NCBI GenBank assembly: GCA_030538425.1
Contig: JAUNTZ010000011.1
Span: 15,722-68,874, forward strand
Length of the DNA: 53,153 bases
Direction of reading: 5' to 3'
Source of the DNA: Paracoccus sp. (in: a-proteobacteria)
Lineage (GTDB): Bacteria > Pseudomonadota > Alphaproteobacteria > Rhodobacterales > Rhodobacteraceae
Shown here: positions 42,242-51,760 of the stretch, piece by piece
How positions within the stretch are numbered: the first letter of the stretch is position 1
Layout: every line of letters starts with the position of its first letter
Translations under genes and position numbers: made by a program
The notes under the pieces: generated by a model
Seen by the model: the letters and a program-made list of their open reading frames with translations, nothing else
Told to the model about the DNA's origin: nothing
The model's database searches: none

Positions 42242-43543
42242 TCATTGATTGGCCGCGTCAAGCCTTGCCGCAACAGAACGGCCATGCGCATCCAGCCCCT
42301 CGGCCTGCGCCAATGTCACCGCAGCGGGACCGATTGCCGCCAATGAGGCGGGGCTCAGCCGCGAAAGGGTGGTGCGCTTCATGAAATCAAGCACCGAGAG
42401 CCCCGAGGAAAACCGCGCGGAGCGCGCGGTCGGCAGGACATGGTTCGGGCCGGAGACATAGTCGCCCGCCGCCTCGGGCGTCCATGCCCCCATGAAAATC
42501 GCCCCGGCATGGCGGGTTTTCGCGGCCAGAGCTTCGGGGTCGGCCACGCAAAGCTCCAGATGTTCGGGGGCGATGCGATCCGACAGGCGCGCGGCCTCAT
42601 CCAGATCGCGCACCACGGCGATCACCCCGCAATCGCGCCAGCTTGCCGCGGCAATCGCGGCGCGTGGCAGGGTCGGGATGAGCCGGTCCACCGCATCAGC
42701 CACGGCGCGGGCAAGGCCCGGATCGGGGGTCAGAAGGATCGACTGCGCATCGGCGTCATGTTCAGCCTGCGCCATCAGGTCAAGCGCGATCCAGTCGGGG
42801 TTCTGGTCGCCATCGGCGATAATCAGCACCTCGGACGGGCCCGCGATCATGTCGATGCCGACGCGGCCAAAGACCTGCCGTTTCGCCGCCGCGACATAGG
42901 CGTTGCCCGGTCCGGTGATCTTGTCCACCGGCGCTATCGTCGCGGTGCCGTAAGCCATGGCCGCCACGGCCTGCGCGCCGCCGATGCGATACACCTCATC
43001 CACGCCCGAAATCTGGCAGGCCAGCATCACCAGAGGGTTCACGGCCCCGTCAGGGGTCGGCACACAGACGACAAGGCGGCGCACCCCGGCCACCCGCGCC
43101 GGAATCGCGTTCATCAGCACGGATGAAGGATAGCTCGCCTGCCCGCCCGGCACATAGAGCCCCGCCGCATCGACCGCCCCCCAACGCCAGCCCAGCATCG
43201 CGCCGGTCTCATCTGTCCAGCTTTCATCCTGCGGCAATTGGCGGGCGTGATAGGCGCGGATGCGCGCGGCGGCGAGTTCAAGCGCGGCGCGCTGCTCGGG
43301 CGCGACCTGAGCGGCGTATTCGGCAATCTCGGACGGGCTGATCCGAAGGGTCGCCGGCGTCAACTCCTGCCGGTCAAACCGCGCCGTCAACTCGATCAGC
43401 GCCGCATCGCCGCGCGCCCGCACATCCGCGATAATTGCCGCCACCGCGTCACCGACATCAGCGGAATCCTCGCGCTTGGCGGACAGCATTCCGGCGAAAC
43501 GGGTCTCGAAATCGGCATCGGTGGAATTGAGCATCACGGGCAT
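42242..43543 (-). CDS. hisD: Histidinol dehydrogenase
   Basis: Last enzyme of histidine synthesis; zinc and NAD-dependent, four-electron oxidation of histidinol. 433 residues. Seen: LYVPGGQASYPSSVLMNAIP, KITGPGNAYVAAAKRQVFGR, MIAGPSEVLIIADG and AEHDADAQSILLT, plus the catalytic His/Glu region in APEHLELCVADPEAL. AGGAGAGACCC precedes the ATG. The other his genes are not in the window, which is common in alphaproteobacteria. Confidence 0.96.
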   Translation of the reverse strand: MPVMLNSTDADFETRFAGMLSAKREDSADVGDAVAAIIADVRARGDAALIELTARFDRQELTPATLRISPSEIAEYAAQVAPEQRAALELAAARIRAYHARQLPQDESWTDETGAMLGWRWGAVDAAGLYVPGGQASYPSSVLMNAIPARVAGVRRLVVCVPTPDGAVNPLVMLACQISGVDEVYRIGGAQAVAAMAYGTATIAPVDKITGPGNAYVAAAKRQVFGRVGIDMIAGPSEVLIIADGDQNPDWIALDLMAQAEHDADAQSILLTPDPGLARAVADAVDRLIPTLPRAAIAAASWRDCGVIAVVRDLDEAARLSDRIAPEHLELCVADPEALAAKTRHAGAIFMGAWTPEAAGDYVSGPNHVLPTARSARFSSGLSVLDFMKRTTLSRLSPASLAAIGPAAVTLAQAEGLDAHGRSVAARLDAANQ

Positions 43544-43590
43544 GGGTCTCTCCTGTCAGGGCGAACCCTTAGCGCCCGGATCGAAGGGCC

Positions 43591-44151
43591 TCAAGAGCCG
43601 CGAAGGGCGCGCAACAGATTGCGCCACGGGTTGCGCCAAGGGTTGTGCGGCAGCATCCGGCGCATCTCGATCTCGGTCACGCCACGCTCGTTGACGAAAG
43701 GCGGGCCGCCGGTTTCGATGAACCCCGCGCGGGCGTAAAGGCTGCGCGCATGGTGGTTGTCGCGCCCGACATGAAGGCCAAGCCGCGTTATGCCGCGCCG
43801 CGCGGCCACCGCAGCCAGTCGCGCGAACAAGGCATCACCAAGCCCCCTGCCGCGCATGCCGGGGCGGACATAGACCGACATAATCCAACCCAGATCGGGT
43901 TCGGCGGGTGAGATGTTATCTTCAAGCGCGGCAACGGCTTCGGGCTGGCCCGCGACCAGACCGGCGGCCCAGAACTCACCCTTTTCAAGCTGCGCGGCGA
44001 AATCGGCAAGCGGGCGGTCGGCCCACTCGTCATGACGCGCCCCGAATGCCTCGGGCGCGGTCACAAGCGCCTCAAGCCGAATGGCGCGCCATGGTGCTGC
44101 ATCACCGGCCCGCATCCGCCAAAGATGCAGATCGGACCTTGGGGCGCGCAT
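43591..44151 (-). CDS. GNAT-family N-acetyltransferase
   Basis: Protein of 186 residues. The acetyl-CoA loop is seen as YVRPGMRGRGLGDALFARLA, with downstream RLGLHVGRDNHHARSLYARA and GFIETGGPPFV. The C terminus contains a short tandem repeat, NPWRNPWRN, from a 12-bp repeat at about 43622-43650. Its ATG overlaps the DUF2948 stop (TGATG). Substrate unknown. Part of the murA-hisD operon. Confidence 0.87.
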   Translation of the reverse strand: MRAPRSDLHLWRMRAGDAAPWRAIRLEALVTAPEAFGARHDEWADRPLADFAAQLEKGEFWAAGLVAGQPEAVAALEDNISPAEPDLGWIMSVYVRPGMRGRGLGDALFARLAAVAARRGITRLGLHVGRDNHHARSLYARAGFIETGGPPFVNERGVTEIEMRRMLPHNPWRNPWRNLLRALRGS

Positions 44152-44627
44152 CAGTCAGGATGGCCCGGACGCAGCCGTGAGGGCGCTATATAGGGCCGCG
44201 AGACGTCGCGCAGATCGGCGTCCAGACATTCCACCGACAGCGCCATCACACCATCCCCCGCGAAATGCAGCAAAGCGACCCCTGCCCCGTCCTCACCGGG
44301 CTGAAAGCCGATGCTCAGAAGCGACAGTACCAGCTCACGGTCGTTGCGGTCGATCCCGTCGCTTTTGACCGACAGCACATCGCGAAACACCAGCAGCGCG
44401 CGGACCCGCTCAAACGGGCGGCCCTCACGCTCGGCGGCATCGGCGTCCTCCCAGCGGAAGCGGTTGATCAGAAAGGCAATCTGGCGGGCGCGCGGGTCAT
44501 AGGCGATCTCTGCGACCGGGATCACCGCGTCCTGGCTCAGCGCAGAGATCACCGTCAGATCTTCGGCGCTTTCGGCCCGCAGCATCAGCGGGCCGGGTTC
44601 GGCATCCATGAAACCGGCATCAGCCAT
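44151..44627 (-). CDS. DUF2948 family protein
   Basis: Protein of 158 residues from ATG 44625-44627, with GGAAGGGGAAC upstream. Conserved features: [40 protein letters not shown] and [18 protein letters not shown] at the C terminus. DUF2948 is a family of unknown function restricted, as far as I know, to alphaproteobacteria. The start lies inside the murA 3' end (8-bp overlap), so its translation is coupled to murA. Confidence 0.85.
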   Translation of the reverse strand: MADAGFMDAEPGPLMLRAESAEDLTVISALSQDAVIPVAEIAYDPRARQIAFLINRFRWEDADAAEREGRPFERVRALLVFRDVLSVKSDGIDRNDRELVLSLLSIGFQPGEDGAGVALLHFAGDGVMALSVECLDADLRDVSRPYIAPSRLRPGHPD

Positions 44628-45900
44628 CGAGTTCCCCTTCCTTGATGCGGCGCAGATTGGCGCCAACGGCGGTCAGCTTGCGCACCACGCGCTCATAGCC
44701 TCGGTCCAGATGATAAACGCGGCTGACCACGGTTTCGCCCTCGGCCCCCATCGCCGCCAGAATCAGCGAGACCGAGGCCCGCAGATCGGTCGCCATGACC
44801 CGCGCCCCGCGCAGCTTCTCGACGCCGGTCACGCGGGCGGTGCCGCCATGAACCTCAATCTGCGCGCCCATCCGCGCCAGTTCCGGCGCGTGCATGAACC
44901 TGTTTTCAAAGATCTTTTCCTCCAGCACAGAGGTGCCCTCGGCAGTGCACATCAGCGCCATCATCTGCGCCTGAAGATCGGTCGGAAAGCCCGGGAAGGG
45001 CTCGGTCACCACATCGACGGCGCGAATCCGGCCATTCTTGCGCGCGACCTTGATGCCGCGCGGGGTTTCCTCAACCGAGATCCCGGCCTCATCCAGCTTT
45101 TCGCAGAAGGCTGAGAGCAGCTCGATCCGTCCGCCCAGACATTCGACCTCACCGCCGCAGATCGCCGGGGCCAGCATATAGGTGCCAAGCTCGATCCGGT
45201 CGGTGACGACGGCGTGCGTCGCGCCGTGCAGGCTGTCCACGCCCTGAATGGTGATGGTGCTTGTCCCCTCACCCTCGATCTGCGCGCCCATCGCCCGCAG
45301 GCAGCGCACCAGATCGACGATTTCCGGCTCACGTGCGGCATTTTCCAGAACCGTGGTGCCTTTGGCAAGCGTCGCCGCCATCACGATATTCTCTGTCGCA
45401 CCGACCGAGGCAAAGCGCATTGCAAAGCGCGCCCCCTTCAGCCCGCCCGGCGCCTTGGCGTGGAGATAACCGTCGCGCAGCTCGATCTGCGCGCCAAGCG
45501 CCTCCAGCCCCTCGATATGCAGATCCATGGGCCGCGCGCCAATCGCGCAACCGCCCGGAAGCGAGACCTCGGCGTGATGAAACCGCGCCAGAAGCGGGCC
45601 AAGCACAAGGTTCGAGGCGCGCATCTTGCGCACGATCTCATAATCGGCGTGCTGACTGGTCAGATCGTGGCTCGACAGCGCCAGAACCTGACCGTCTTGT
45701 AACGCGGCTACCTCAGCGCCAAGGCTGCGCAGCAATTCGGTCATGGTGCGGATGTCCGAGAGGCGCGGCGCATTGGTCAGGGTCAGCGGCTGATCGGTCA
45801 AAAGCGTGGCCGGCATCAGCGTCAGGCAGGCGTTCTTGGCCCCCGCAATCGGGATTTCGCCAGAGAGCGGCCCGCCGCCCTGAATGATGATCTGATCCAT
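44620..45900 (-). CDS. murA: UDP-N-acetylglucosamine 1-carboxyvinyltransferase MurA
   Basis: First committed enzyme of peptidoglycan synthesis, transferring enolpyruvate from PEP. 426 residues. Seen: [20 protein letters not shown] and [14 protein letters not shown], the active-site Cys in [20 protein letters not shown] (family Cys115, fosfomycin target), and [20 protein letters not shown]. It lies 0 bp after a 57-residue gene and is coupled to DUF2948. Confidence 0.96.
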   Translation of the reverse strand: MDQIIIQGGGPLSGEIPIAGAKNACLTLMPATLLTDQPLTLTNAPRLSDIRTMTELLRSLGAEVAALQDGQVLALSSHDLTSQHADYEIVRKMRASNLVLGPLLARFHHAEVSLPGGCAIGARPMDLHIEGLEALGAQIELRDGYLHAKAPGGLKGARFAMRFASVGATENIVMAATLAKGTTVLENAAREPEIVDLVRCLRAMGAQIEGEGTSTITIQGVDSLHGATHAVVTDRIELGTYMLAPAICGGEVECLGGRIELLSAFCEKLDEAGISVEETPRGIKVARKNGRIRAVDVVTEPFPGFPTDLQAQMMALMCTAEGTSVLEEKIFENRFMHAPELARMGAQIEVHGGTARVTGVEKLRGARVMATDLRASVSLILAAMGAEGETVVSRVYHLDRGYERVVRKLTAVGANLRRIKEGELDG

Positions 45901-46074
45901 CTAGTCCTCTTGCCCCGATTGCTGGTCCGCCCCCGGATCGGGGGTCTCTGCCTGTCTTGCCCGCGCCTGCGCCTTGCGGCGTTGCAGATTGGCCCGCAAG
46001 GCCGCGCCCAGCCGATCCTGTCGTGGATCGCGGGCCGGTTTGGCGGGTTTGCTGTCTTTTGGCCTGTCACTCAT
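45901..46074 (-). CDS. Small basic protein upstream of murA
   Basis: 57 residues from ATG 46072-46074: MSDRPKDSKPAKPARDPRQD then RLGAALRANLQRRKAQARAR, ending in a DE/Q-rich tail. Highly charged and probably partly disordered. I recognise no family, but its position directly against murA (adjacent stop and start) supports it being a real gene. The longer frame to 46146 would cross the region just downstream of tRNA-Thr. Confidence 0.7.
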   Translation of the reverse strand: MSDRPKDSKPAKPARDPRQDRLGAALRANLQRRKAQARARQAETPDPGADQQSGQED

Positions 46075-46234
46075 CCGTCCGGTGTTACCCGCAACCCCGC
46101 CCCGCGTCCAGAAGCCGCCCCCAACCTCGCCCAGGCATTTTTTCACGGCTGCCGAAAAGTTTTCGCCCGACCCTCTTGCGCAAGCCGTCCGAACCGTCTA
46201 ATCCGCCCCACACGGTCAAGAGGGACCGCCGGGC

Positions 46235-46309
<75 letters not shown>

Positions 46310-46312
46310 TTT

Positions 46313-48052
46313 TCAGCTAGTTTCGGATATATTGCGCCCGGTCAGGCTCTGGATCGCCTCATATTGCGACAAGAACACCTGCCCGTTCAGCGCCGACAGG
46401 AAATGCGTGCGCATCAGCCGGTCCATGACCGGGCCTTTCACCTCCGAAAGGTGAAGCCCGATGCCCGCCTCGCGCAGCATCGCATTGGCGGCCTCCAGCC
46501 GCTCTAACGCGCTGAAATCAATGGCGTTTACGGCAGAGCACATCAGGATCACATGGCGCAGCGACGGGTCGCTTGCGGCGCGCTTGCGCAGCAGATCCTC
46601 AAGGAAATGGGCATTGGCGAAATAGAGGCTTTCGTCGATGCGCAGGGTCAGGATGCCCGGGGCGGTCTGAACCTTGTGGCGGTGGATATTGCGGAAATGC
46701 TGGGTGCCGGGGACAAGCCCCACCTCCGCCACATGCGGGCGCGAGGTCTTGATCAGATGAAGCAGCAGCGACAGGCCCACGCCGGCCATTACGCCCGGCT
46801 CAACCCCGAATAGCAATGTCACCAGAATCGTCACCATCATCGCGGCGAAATCGCTGCGCGAATAGGCCCATGCGCGGCGCAGGATCGACAGATCGACCAG
46901 AGCCAGAACCGCGACAATGATCGTCGCAGCCAGCGTCGCCTTGGGCAGATGATAGGCCAGCGGGGTGAGAATCAGCGCGGCCACCGCCAGCCCGATGGCG
47001 GTAAACGCACCCGCGGCCTGCGTCCGCGCCCCCGCATCGGCATTGACGACCGAGCGCGCAAAGCCTCCCGTCACCGGAAAGCCGCCCGAGATCGAGGCGC
47101 CCAGATTGGCCGCGCCAAGGGCAATCAGCTCCTGATTTGGGTCGATCCGGTGGCGCGCCCGCTGACGATTACGGCCGCCCAAGGTCTGCGCCACAGAGAT
47201 CGATTCGACAAACCCGATCAGTGAGATCATCGCGGCGGGCAGCCAAAGCTGCGCAATCAGCTCGGGCGCGAATGAGGGCAGTGTCAGCGGCGGCAGCCCG
47301 CGCGGCACCTCGCCCACCGTCGCCACCCGCGCGTCCAGACCCAGAGCCCAGACCGCAAATGTCGTCACGATAATCGCCAGAACCGGCCCTGCGCGGGTCA
47401 GCAGGGTGGCTGTGCGCGCAGACAGCCCCGCGCGGCGCAGCGCAGGCCCCATGCCGCGCCGCACCCAGACCAGAAAGCCAAGCGCCGCCGTCCCGATCAA
47501 CAGGGTCGCGGCCTCGATCCCGCCCGCCTGCGCCCAGAGCCCCGCGACAATCTCCGGCAGCGTATCGCCCTGCCCGCCCGCACCAAGAATATGGCGCAAC
47601 TGCCCCGCCGCGATCAGCAGGGCCGAGGCGGTGATAAAGCCCGAAATCACCGGGTGCGACAGAAAATTCGCGATCATGCCCAACCGCAGCAGCCCCATCG
47701 CCAGCAGCATCAGCCCCGACAGCGCCGCAAGCGTCAGCGCGGCAATGACGTAGCCCGCCGTGCCCTGCGCCGCGACATTGCCGATGGCCGCCGCACTCAT
47801 CAATGAGATCACCGCGACCGGCCCGACCGCAAGCGCGGGGCTTGTGCCCAGCATCGCATAGATCAGCACCGGCAGGATCGAGGCGTAGATCCCGGCCTCG
47901 GGCGGCATCCCGGCCAACAGAGCATAGGCCAGCGATTGCGGGATCAGCATCAGCACCACCACCGCCGCCGCCAGCAGATCGTCGGCCAATGCGTCCCTGC
48001 CATAGCCGCGCATCCATACCAACGGCGGCAGGTAGCGCGAAAGGCGCCTCAT
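46313..48052 (-). CDS. SulP-family anion transporter with STAS domain
   Basis: Protein of 579 residues: N-terminal transmembrane domain (LPPLVWMRGYGRDALADDLL, PQSLAYALLAGMPPEAGIYA), a long multi-span region and a C-terminal cytoplasmic STAS domain (HVILMCSAVNAIDFSALERL). SulP proteins move sulfate, bicarbonate or other anions. Its start overlaps the upstream MBL-hydrolase stop by 4 bp, so sulfur chemistry is a reasonable but unproven link. Confidence 0.92.
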   Translation of the reverse strand: MRRLSRYLPPLVWMRGYGRDALADDLLAAAVVVLMLIPQSLAYALLAGMPPEAGIYASILPVLIYAMLGTSPALAVGPVAVISLMSAAAIGNVAAQGTAGYVIAALTLAALSGLMLLAMGLLRLGMIANFLSHPVISGFITASALLIAAGQLRHILGAGGQGDTLPEIVAGLWAQAGGIEAATLLIGTAALGFLVWVRRGMGPALRRAGLSARTATLLTRAGPVLAIIVTTFAVWALGLDARVATVGEVPRGLPPLTLPSFAPELIAQLWLPAAMISLIGFVESISVAQTLGGRNRQRARHRIDPNQELIALGAANLGASISGGFPVTGGFARSVVNADAGARTQAAGAFTAIGLAVAALILTPLAYHLPKATLAATIIVAVLALVDLSILRRAWAYSRSDFAAMMVTILVTLLFGVEPGVMAGVGLSLLLHLIKTSRPHVAEVGLVPGTQHFRNIHRHKVQTAPGILTLRIDESLYFANAHFLEDLLRKRAASDPSLRHVILMCSAVNAIDFSALERLEAANAMLREAGIGLHLSEVKGPVMDRLMRTHFLSALNGQVFLSQYEAIQSLTGRNISETS

Positions 48053-48933
48053 AGCATATTCACCGGCACCTTCAGATAGACCTCGCCGTTATCCTCGGGC
48101 TCGGGCAGATGCCCCGCGCGCATATTCACCTGAAGCGAGGGGATGATCAGCCGCGGCATGTCCAGCGTCGCGTCTCGGGCCTCGCGAAAGCGGATGAAGG
48201 CGTCGCGACTGACATCGCCGCCCACATGCGCGTTATGGGCGCGCTGCATCCCGACTGTGGTTTCATAGGCGAAATCGCGCCCGTCATGGCCGTAATCATG
48301 GCAGATGAACAGCCGGGTATCATCAGGCAGGGCAAGGATCTTGTGGATGCTGTCATACAGCACCCCCGCATCGCCGCCCGGAAAATCGGCGCGGGCCGAG
48401 CCGCTATCGGGCATGAACAGCGTATCCCCGACAAAGGCGGAATCGCCGATGATATGGGTCATGCAGGCGGGCGTGTGGCCGGGCGTGTGGATGGCCAAAG
48501 CCTCAAGTCCGCCGATCCGGTAACGGTCCCCATCGCGAAACAGCCGGTCGAATTGCGAGCCGTCGCGGGCAAATTCAGTGCCTTCGTTGAACACCTTGCC
48601 AAAGGTTTCCTGCACCGTGGTGATCTCTGTGCCGATCCCAATCTTGCCGCCCAGCCGCTCTTGAAGATAGGGCGCGGCCGACAGATGGTCGGCATGGACA
48701 TGGGTCTCGATCAGCCATTCGACGCTGAGCCCGCGCGCCTTGACCTCATCAATGATGCGATCCGCCGAGCCGTGGCTGAGCCGTCCCGCCGCATAGGCGA
48801 TATCCATGACCGAATCGATAATCGCGCAGGCATCTGAGGCCGGGTCCTTGACGATATAGGAAAACGTGTTCGAATCCGGGTCGAAAAAGGCCGAAACCTC
48901 GGGCGTCAGGCGGGCGGGAAGGTCGTGGTTCAT
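48049..48933 (-). CDS. Metallo-β-lactamase-fold hydrolase, persulfide-dioxygenase-like
   Basis: Protein of 294 residues from ATG 48931-48933 with AAAGGAG upstream. Metal ligands: THVHADHLSAA (HxHxDH), TPGHTPACMTHIIG, the bridging Asp in GDTLFMPDSGSARADFPGG and a His in LFICHDYGHDGRDFAYET. The ADFPGG and single-domain length fit ETHE1/Blh-type sulfur dioxygenases. It forms a two-gene operon with a SulP transporter, similar to sulfide-detoxification operons; no BigR-type regulator gene is next to it. Confidence 0.85.
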   Translation of the reverse strand: MNHDLPARLTPEVSAFFDPDSNTFSYIVKDPASDACAIIDSVMDIAYAAGRLSHGSADRIIDEVKARGLSVEWLIETHVHADHLSAAPYLQERLGGKIGIGTEITTVQETFGKVFNEGTEFARDGSQFDRLFRDGDRYRIGGLEALAIHTPGHTPACMTHIIGDSAFVGDTLFMPDSGSARADFPGGDAGVLYDSIHKILALPDDTRLFICHDYGHDGRDFAYETTVGMQRAHNAHVGGDVSRDAFIRFREARDATLDMPRLIIPSLQVNMRAGHLPEPEDNGEVYLKVPVNML

Positions 48934-49094
48934 CGCAGCTCCTTTCGGGCGGGTCACCGCCAATATATTCCAAGCGCGCGATATGTGAAGAGCCCGCCGC
49001 GAAACCGGACTCGCGAAACTGGACCCGCAAAACGGGACCCGCTGCGCGCCGCGCGCTAGAAGGGCCGGGCGAGAGGCCAGCCGGGGCGATTTTG

Positions 49095-50720
49095 GTGACC
49101 AGATCCGACATGACGCCCCGCCTCAGGCGCGCCTTGCCCTATATCGCCGTCGCGGCTTTGTTCGGCATGGGGCTTTATGCGCTTTACCGGCTGCTGGCGC
49201 CCATGGATGCCGCGCAGGTCATCGCCCAGATCCGCACGATCCCGTGGCGCGTCACGCTGCTGGCGGTGCTGACCACGTTTTGCGGCTATCTCTGCCTTGC
49301 CGGTTATGACTGGTCGGCGCTGCGCTATATCGGGAAAAGCCTGCCCGGCCCGGTGGTTCTGACCGGCGGGCTGATGGCCTATGCGTTCGGCAACACCGTC
49401 GGGCTGACCGCGATTTCGGGCGGCGCGGTGCGGTGGCGGATCTATGGCGGGCTGGGCCTGTCGGGCTATGACATCGCCAAGATCTCGGCCTTTACCTCGA
49501 TCTGTTTCGGGGTGGCGGGCAGTGTGATCGGGCTGATCGCGCTTGCCATCGAGCCCTCGGCTTTGACGGGCGTGCTGCCCGCAAGCCCCGCCACGATCCG
49601 CGCCGGTGCCGCGCTGTCGGTGGTGGCGGTGATGGCGCCCCTGATCTGGCTTTCGGCCAGCGGTCGCAGCTTGCGGCTGGGCCGCATCCGCATCGCGATG
49701 CCGCGCCTGCCGATCATCGGCGCGCAGATGCTGATCAGCCTGGGTGACCTGTGCTTCGCAAGCCTGACGCTTTACCTGTTCCTGCCCACCACCGGCGACA
49801 GCTATCTGAGCTTTCTGCCCGTCTTCGCCGCCGCCACCCTGGCCGGAGTCCTCTCCCATGTCCCCGGCGGGATCGGCGTGTTTGAGACCGTCATCATCGC
49901 CGCCATGCCGCGCGGCACGCCCGTCGATCAGGTGGCGGCGGCGCTGCTGATGTTCCGGCTGACCTATTACCTCCTGCCCTTCGGTCTGGCGCTGATCGTG
50001 CTGGCTCTGTCCGAGGCGGTCAGGATCACCAAAGGCGGTCTGCCCGGCGCGGCGGGGCGCGCGCTGCAACTGCTCTCGCCGGTGGCATGGGCGCTGCGCC
50101 CTCTGGTGCCGATGTTGCTTTCGGTGATGATCCTTGGCTCGGGCCTGTGGATGAGCCTGGCCACGCTGTTGCCGCCCTTGGGCGATGATCTGGACACCGC
50201 CGAGACGCTGTTCCCACTGGCCTTCCCCGGCGCGCCCGCGCTGAGTGCAAGCGCGCTTGGCGCGGGCCTGATCCTGCTGGCCTTTGGGGTGATGTGGCGC
50301 TCACGCGGGGCGTTCTGGCTGGCGATGGCGGCGCTGATCCTGTCCGCGCCGGTCGCGTGGGTGGTCAGCCATGATCCCCATCGGGCGGCGGGCCTGATGC
50401 TGGCGGCTTGTATCCTGCTGCCCTTCCGCCATAGCTTCGACCGCCGTGCCTTGCTGACCGACCGCGCGCTGACGCCGCTATGGCTTGCGATGATTGCGGC
50501 GGTGGCGGCGGGGTTCGGGCTTTTCGCGCTGATCATGCATCTGGCCCCGCCCTTTCACGGAGAACTCTGGTGGGAACTCGCCACCGACGAGGCCGCACCC
50601 CCCGAGCTTCGCCTTGGCCTGCTGATCAGCCTTGTGGTCGGGCTTGGCGCGCTGTTCCTGCTGATCGCGGGACCAAGCGGTGAGGCCGCAGAGCCTGAGA
50701 AACAGCCGCCAATGAACTGA
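49095..50720 (+). CDS. MprF-like membrane protein: flippase domain without synthase domain
   Basis: 541 residues if GTG 49095 is the start (GGGG upstream); an in-frame ATG at 49110 is an alternative. The protein is almost entirely hydrophobic, with a dozen or more spans: the UPF0104/lysylphosphatidylglycerol synthase TM region (YAFGNTVGLTAISGGAVRWR, AGVLSHVPGGIGVFETVIIA, LTYYLLPFGLAL). Full MprF has a C-terminal aminoacyl-transferase (DUF2156) domain of over 300 residues. Here the gene stops after PSGEAAEPEKQPPMN and tRNA-Arg follows. It is flippase-only or truncated. Confidence 0.85.
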   Translation: MTRSDMTPRLRRALPYIAVAALFGMGLYALYRLLAPMDAAQVIAQIRTIPWRVTLLAVLTTFCGYLCLAGYDWSALRYIGKSLPGPVVLTGGLMAYAFGNTVGLTAISGGAVRWRIYGGLGLSGYDIAKISAFTSICFGVAGSVIGLIALAIEPSALTGVLPASPATIRAGAALSVVAVMAPLIWLSASGRSLRLGRIRIAMPRLPIIGAQMLISLGDLCFASLTLYLFLPTTGDSYLSFLPVFAAATLAGVLSHVPGGIGVFETVIIAAMPRGTPVDQVAAALLMFRLTYYLLPFGLALIVLALSEAVRITKGGLPGAAGRALQLLSPVAWALRPLVPMLLSVMILGSGLWMSLATLLPPLGDDLDTAETLFPLAFPGAPALSASALGAGLILLAFGVMWRSRGAFWLAMAALILSAPVAWVVSHDPHRAAGLMLAACILLPFRHSFDRRALLTDRALTPLWLAMIAAVAAGFGLFALIMHLAPPFHGELWWELATDEAAPPELRLGLLISLVVGLGALFLLIAGPSGEAAEPEKQPPMN

Positions 50721-50742
50721 TTTCATTCTATGTTCAGAGAAA

Positions 50743-50819
50743 TGGCGACCCCGGAAGGAATCGAACCCTCAACCTGCCGATTAGAAGTCGGCTGCTCTAT
50801 CCAGTTGAGCTACGGGGCC
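50743..50819 (-). tRNA. tRNA-Arg (TCT)
   Basis: Minus-strand cloverleaf: acceptor GGCCCCG/CGGGGTC (one G-T pair), anticodon arm GCCGA-CTTCTAA-TCGGC (anticodon TCT), T arm GAGGG/CCTTC, discriminator G and encoded CCA. Confidence 0.96.
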
Positions 50820-50848
50820 AATATCCGCGTGATGGCGCAAAACCGCGC

Positions 50849-51322
50849 TCAGGACAAGGGAAACCGGATCTCGCGGGTCATGAAGACGCTGTTCGGGTCC
50901 GCGCGGTAGTCGCCAAATGGCGCACATTCCGCAAAGCCCGCTTGGCGATACAACGCCCGCGCGGGCGCGAATACCTCCTGTGAACCGGTCTCAAGCGAGA
51001 GCCGGTCAAGCCCCGCCGCCTGCGCCTCGGCCACCATATGATCCAGCAGGCGACGCGACAGCCCGCGCCCGCGCGCCTCGGCCAGAACATGCATCGACTT
51101 GATCTCACCATGGCCGGGCGCGAAACGCTTGATCGCACCCATCGCCTGCACCGCATCCCCCTCGCGCAGCACGAACAGCGTGATCTCGGGCCGGTCGAGA
51201 TCCGCGCGCGGGATCATATGGATCGATTCGGGCGGCGTGTTGCCGTCATGCATGGCCGCGTGATGGCGGGCGAAGATCAGGTCCAGATCAGCAGAAAGCG
51301 GCGATTCGCGGCTGATGCGCAA
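50849..51322 (-). CDS. GNAT-family N-acetyltransferase
   Basis: Protein of 157 residues. Acetyl-CoA-binding segment HVLAEARGRGLSRRLLDHMV, with RLSLETGSQEVFAPARALYR and QAGFAECAPFGDYRADPNSV at the C terminus. The order ITLFVLREGDAVQAMGAIKR and EIKSMHVLAE is typical of small-molecule GNATs. Substrate unknown. It lies 3 bp after an NDUFS4-like gene. Confidence 0.88.
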   Translation of the reverse strand: MRISRESPLSADLDLIFARHHAAMHDGNTPPESIHMIPRADLDRPEITLFVLREGDAVQAMGAIKRFAPGHGEIKSMHVLAEARGRGLSRRLLDHMVAEAQAAGLDRLSLETGSQEVFAPARALYRQAGFAECAPFGDYRADPNSVFMTREIRFPLS

Positions 51323-51325
51323 GGC

Positions 51326-51637
51326 TCAATGCGTCCAGGGCGCCCGGCGGTCGGGGGCGAAATTCTCACCGTAGCCGCGCGGACGGATGTTCAGGCCGCG
51401 CTTGTTCGGCTCAACTACGACATAATCAAGGCCGTGTTCAGTCGCATAGGCCACCGCCTCTTCGCGCGAGGCAAAGCGCATCCGCACCTGCGCCTGGGTA
51501 TCGTCACTGCTGGTCCAGCCCATCAGCGGGTCGATCTCACGGCGATCATCCTGCGGGAACTCCAGCAGCCAGACGCGGGTCCGGGCGGTGCCGGATTGCA
51601 TGGCGTTGCGGGCGGGCTGATAGATGCGCACTTGCAT
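51326..51637 (-). CDS. NDUFS4-like complex I accessory subunit (ETC_C1_NDUFA4)
   Basis: Protein of 103 residues: [60 protein letters not shown] and [17 protein letters not shown]. These are the conserved segments of the alphaproteobacterial homologue of the mitochondrial complex I 18-kDa subunit. It binds the peripheral arm of NADH:quinone oxidoreductase. The nuo operon is not in the window. It starts close to the divergent sodC gene. Confidence 0.9.
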   Translation of the reverse strand: MQVRIYQPARNAMQSGTARTRVWLLEFPQDDRREIDPLMGWTSSDDTQAQVRMRFASREEAVAYATEHGLDYVVVEPNKRGLNIRPRGYGENFAPDRRAPWTH

Positions 51638-51760
51638 GATCGTTCCTTTCAGGCGGCGGGTCCGGCCTGCCTTGGTTATTGCCGCAAGCCGCGCGCACGA
51701 TCAAGAGGAACTGCGCAGGCCGCCCCGCGTTGGGTTCCGAACCATCGAACGGAGACGAAG

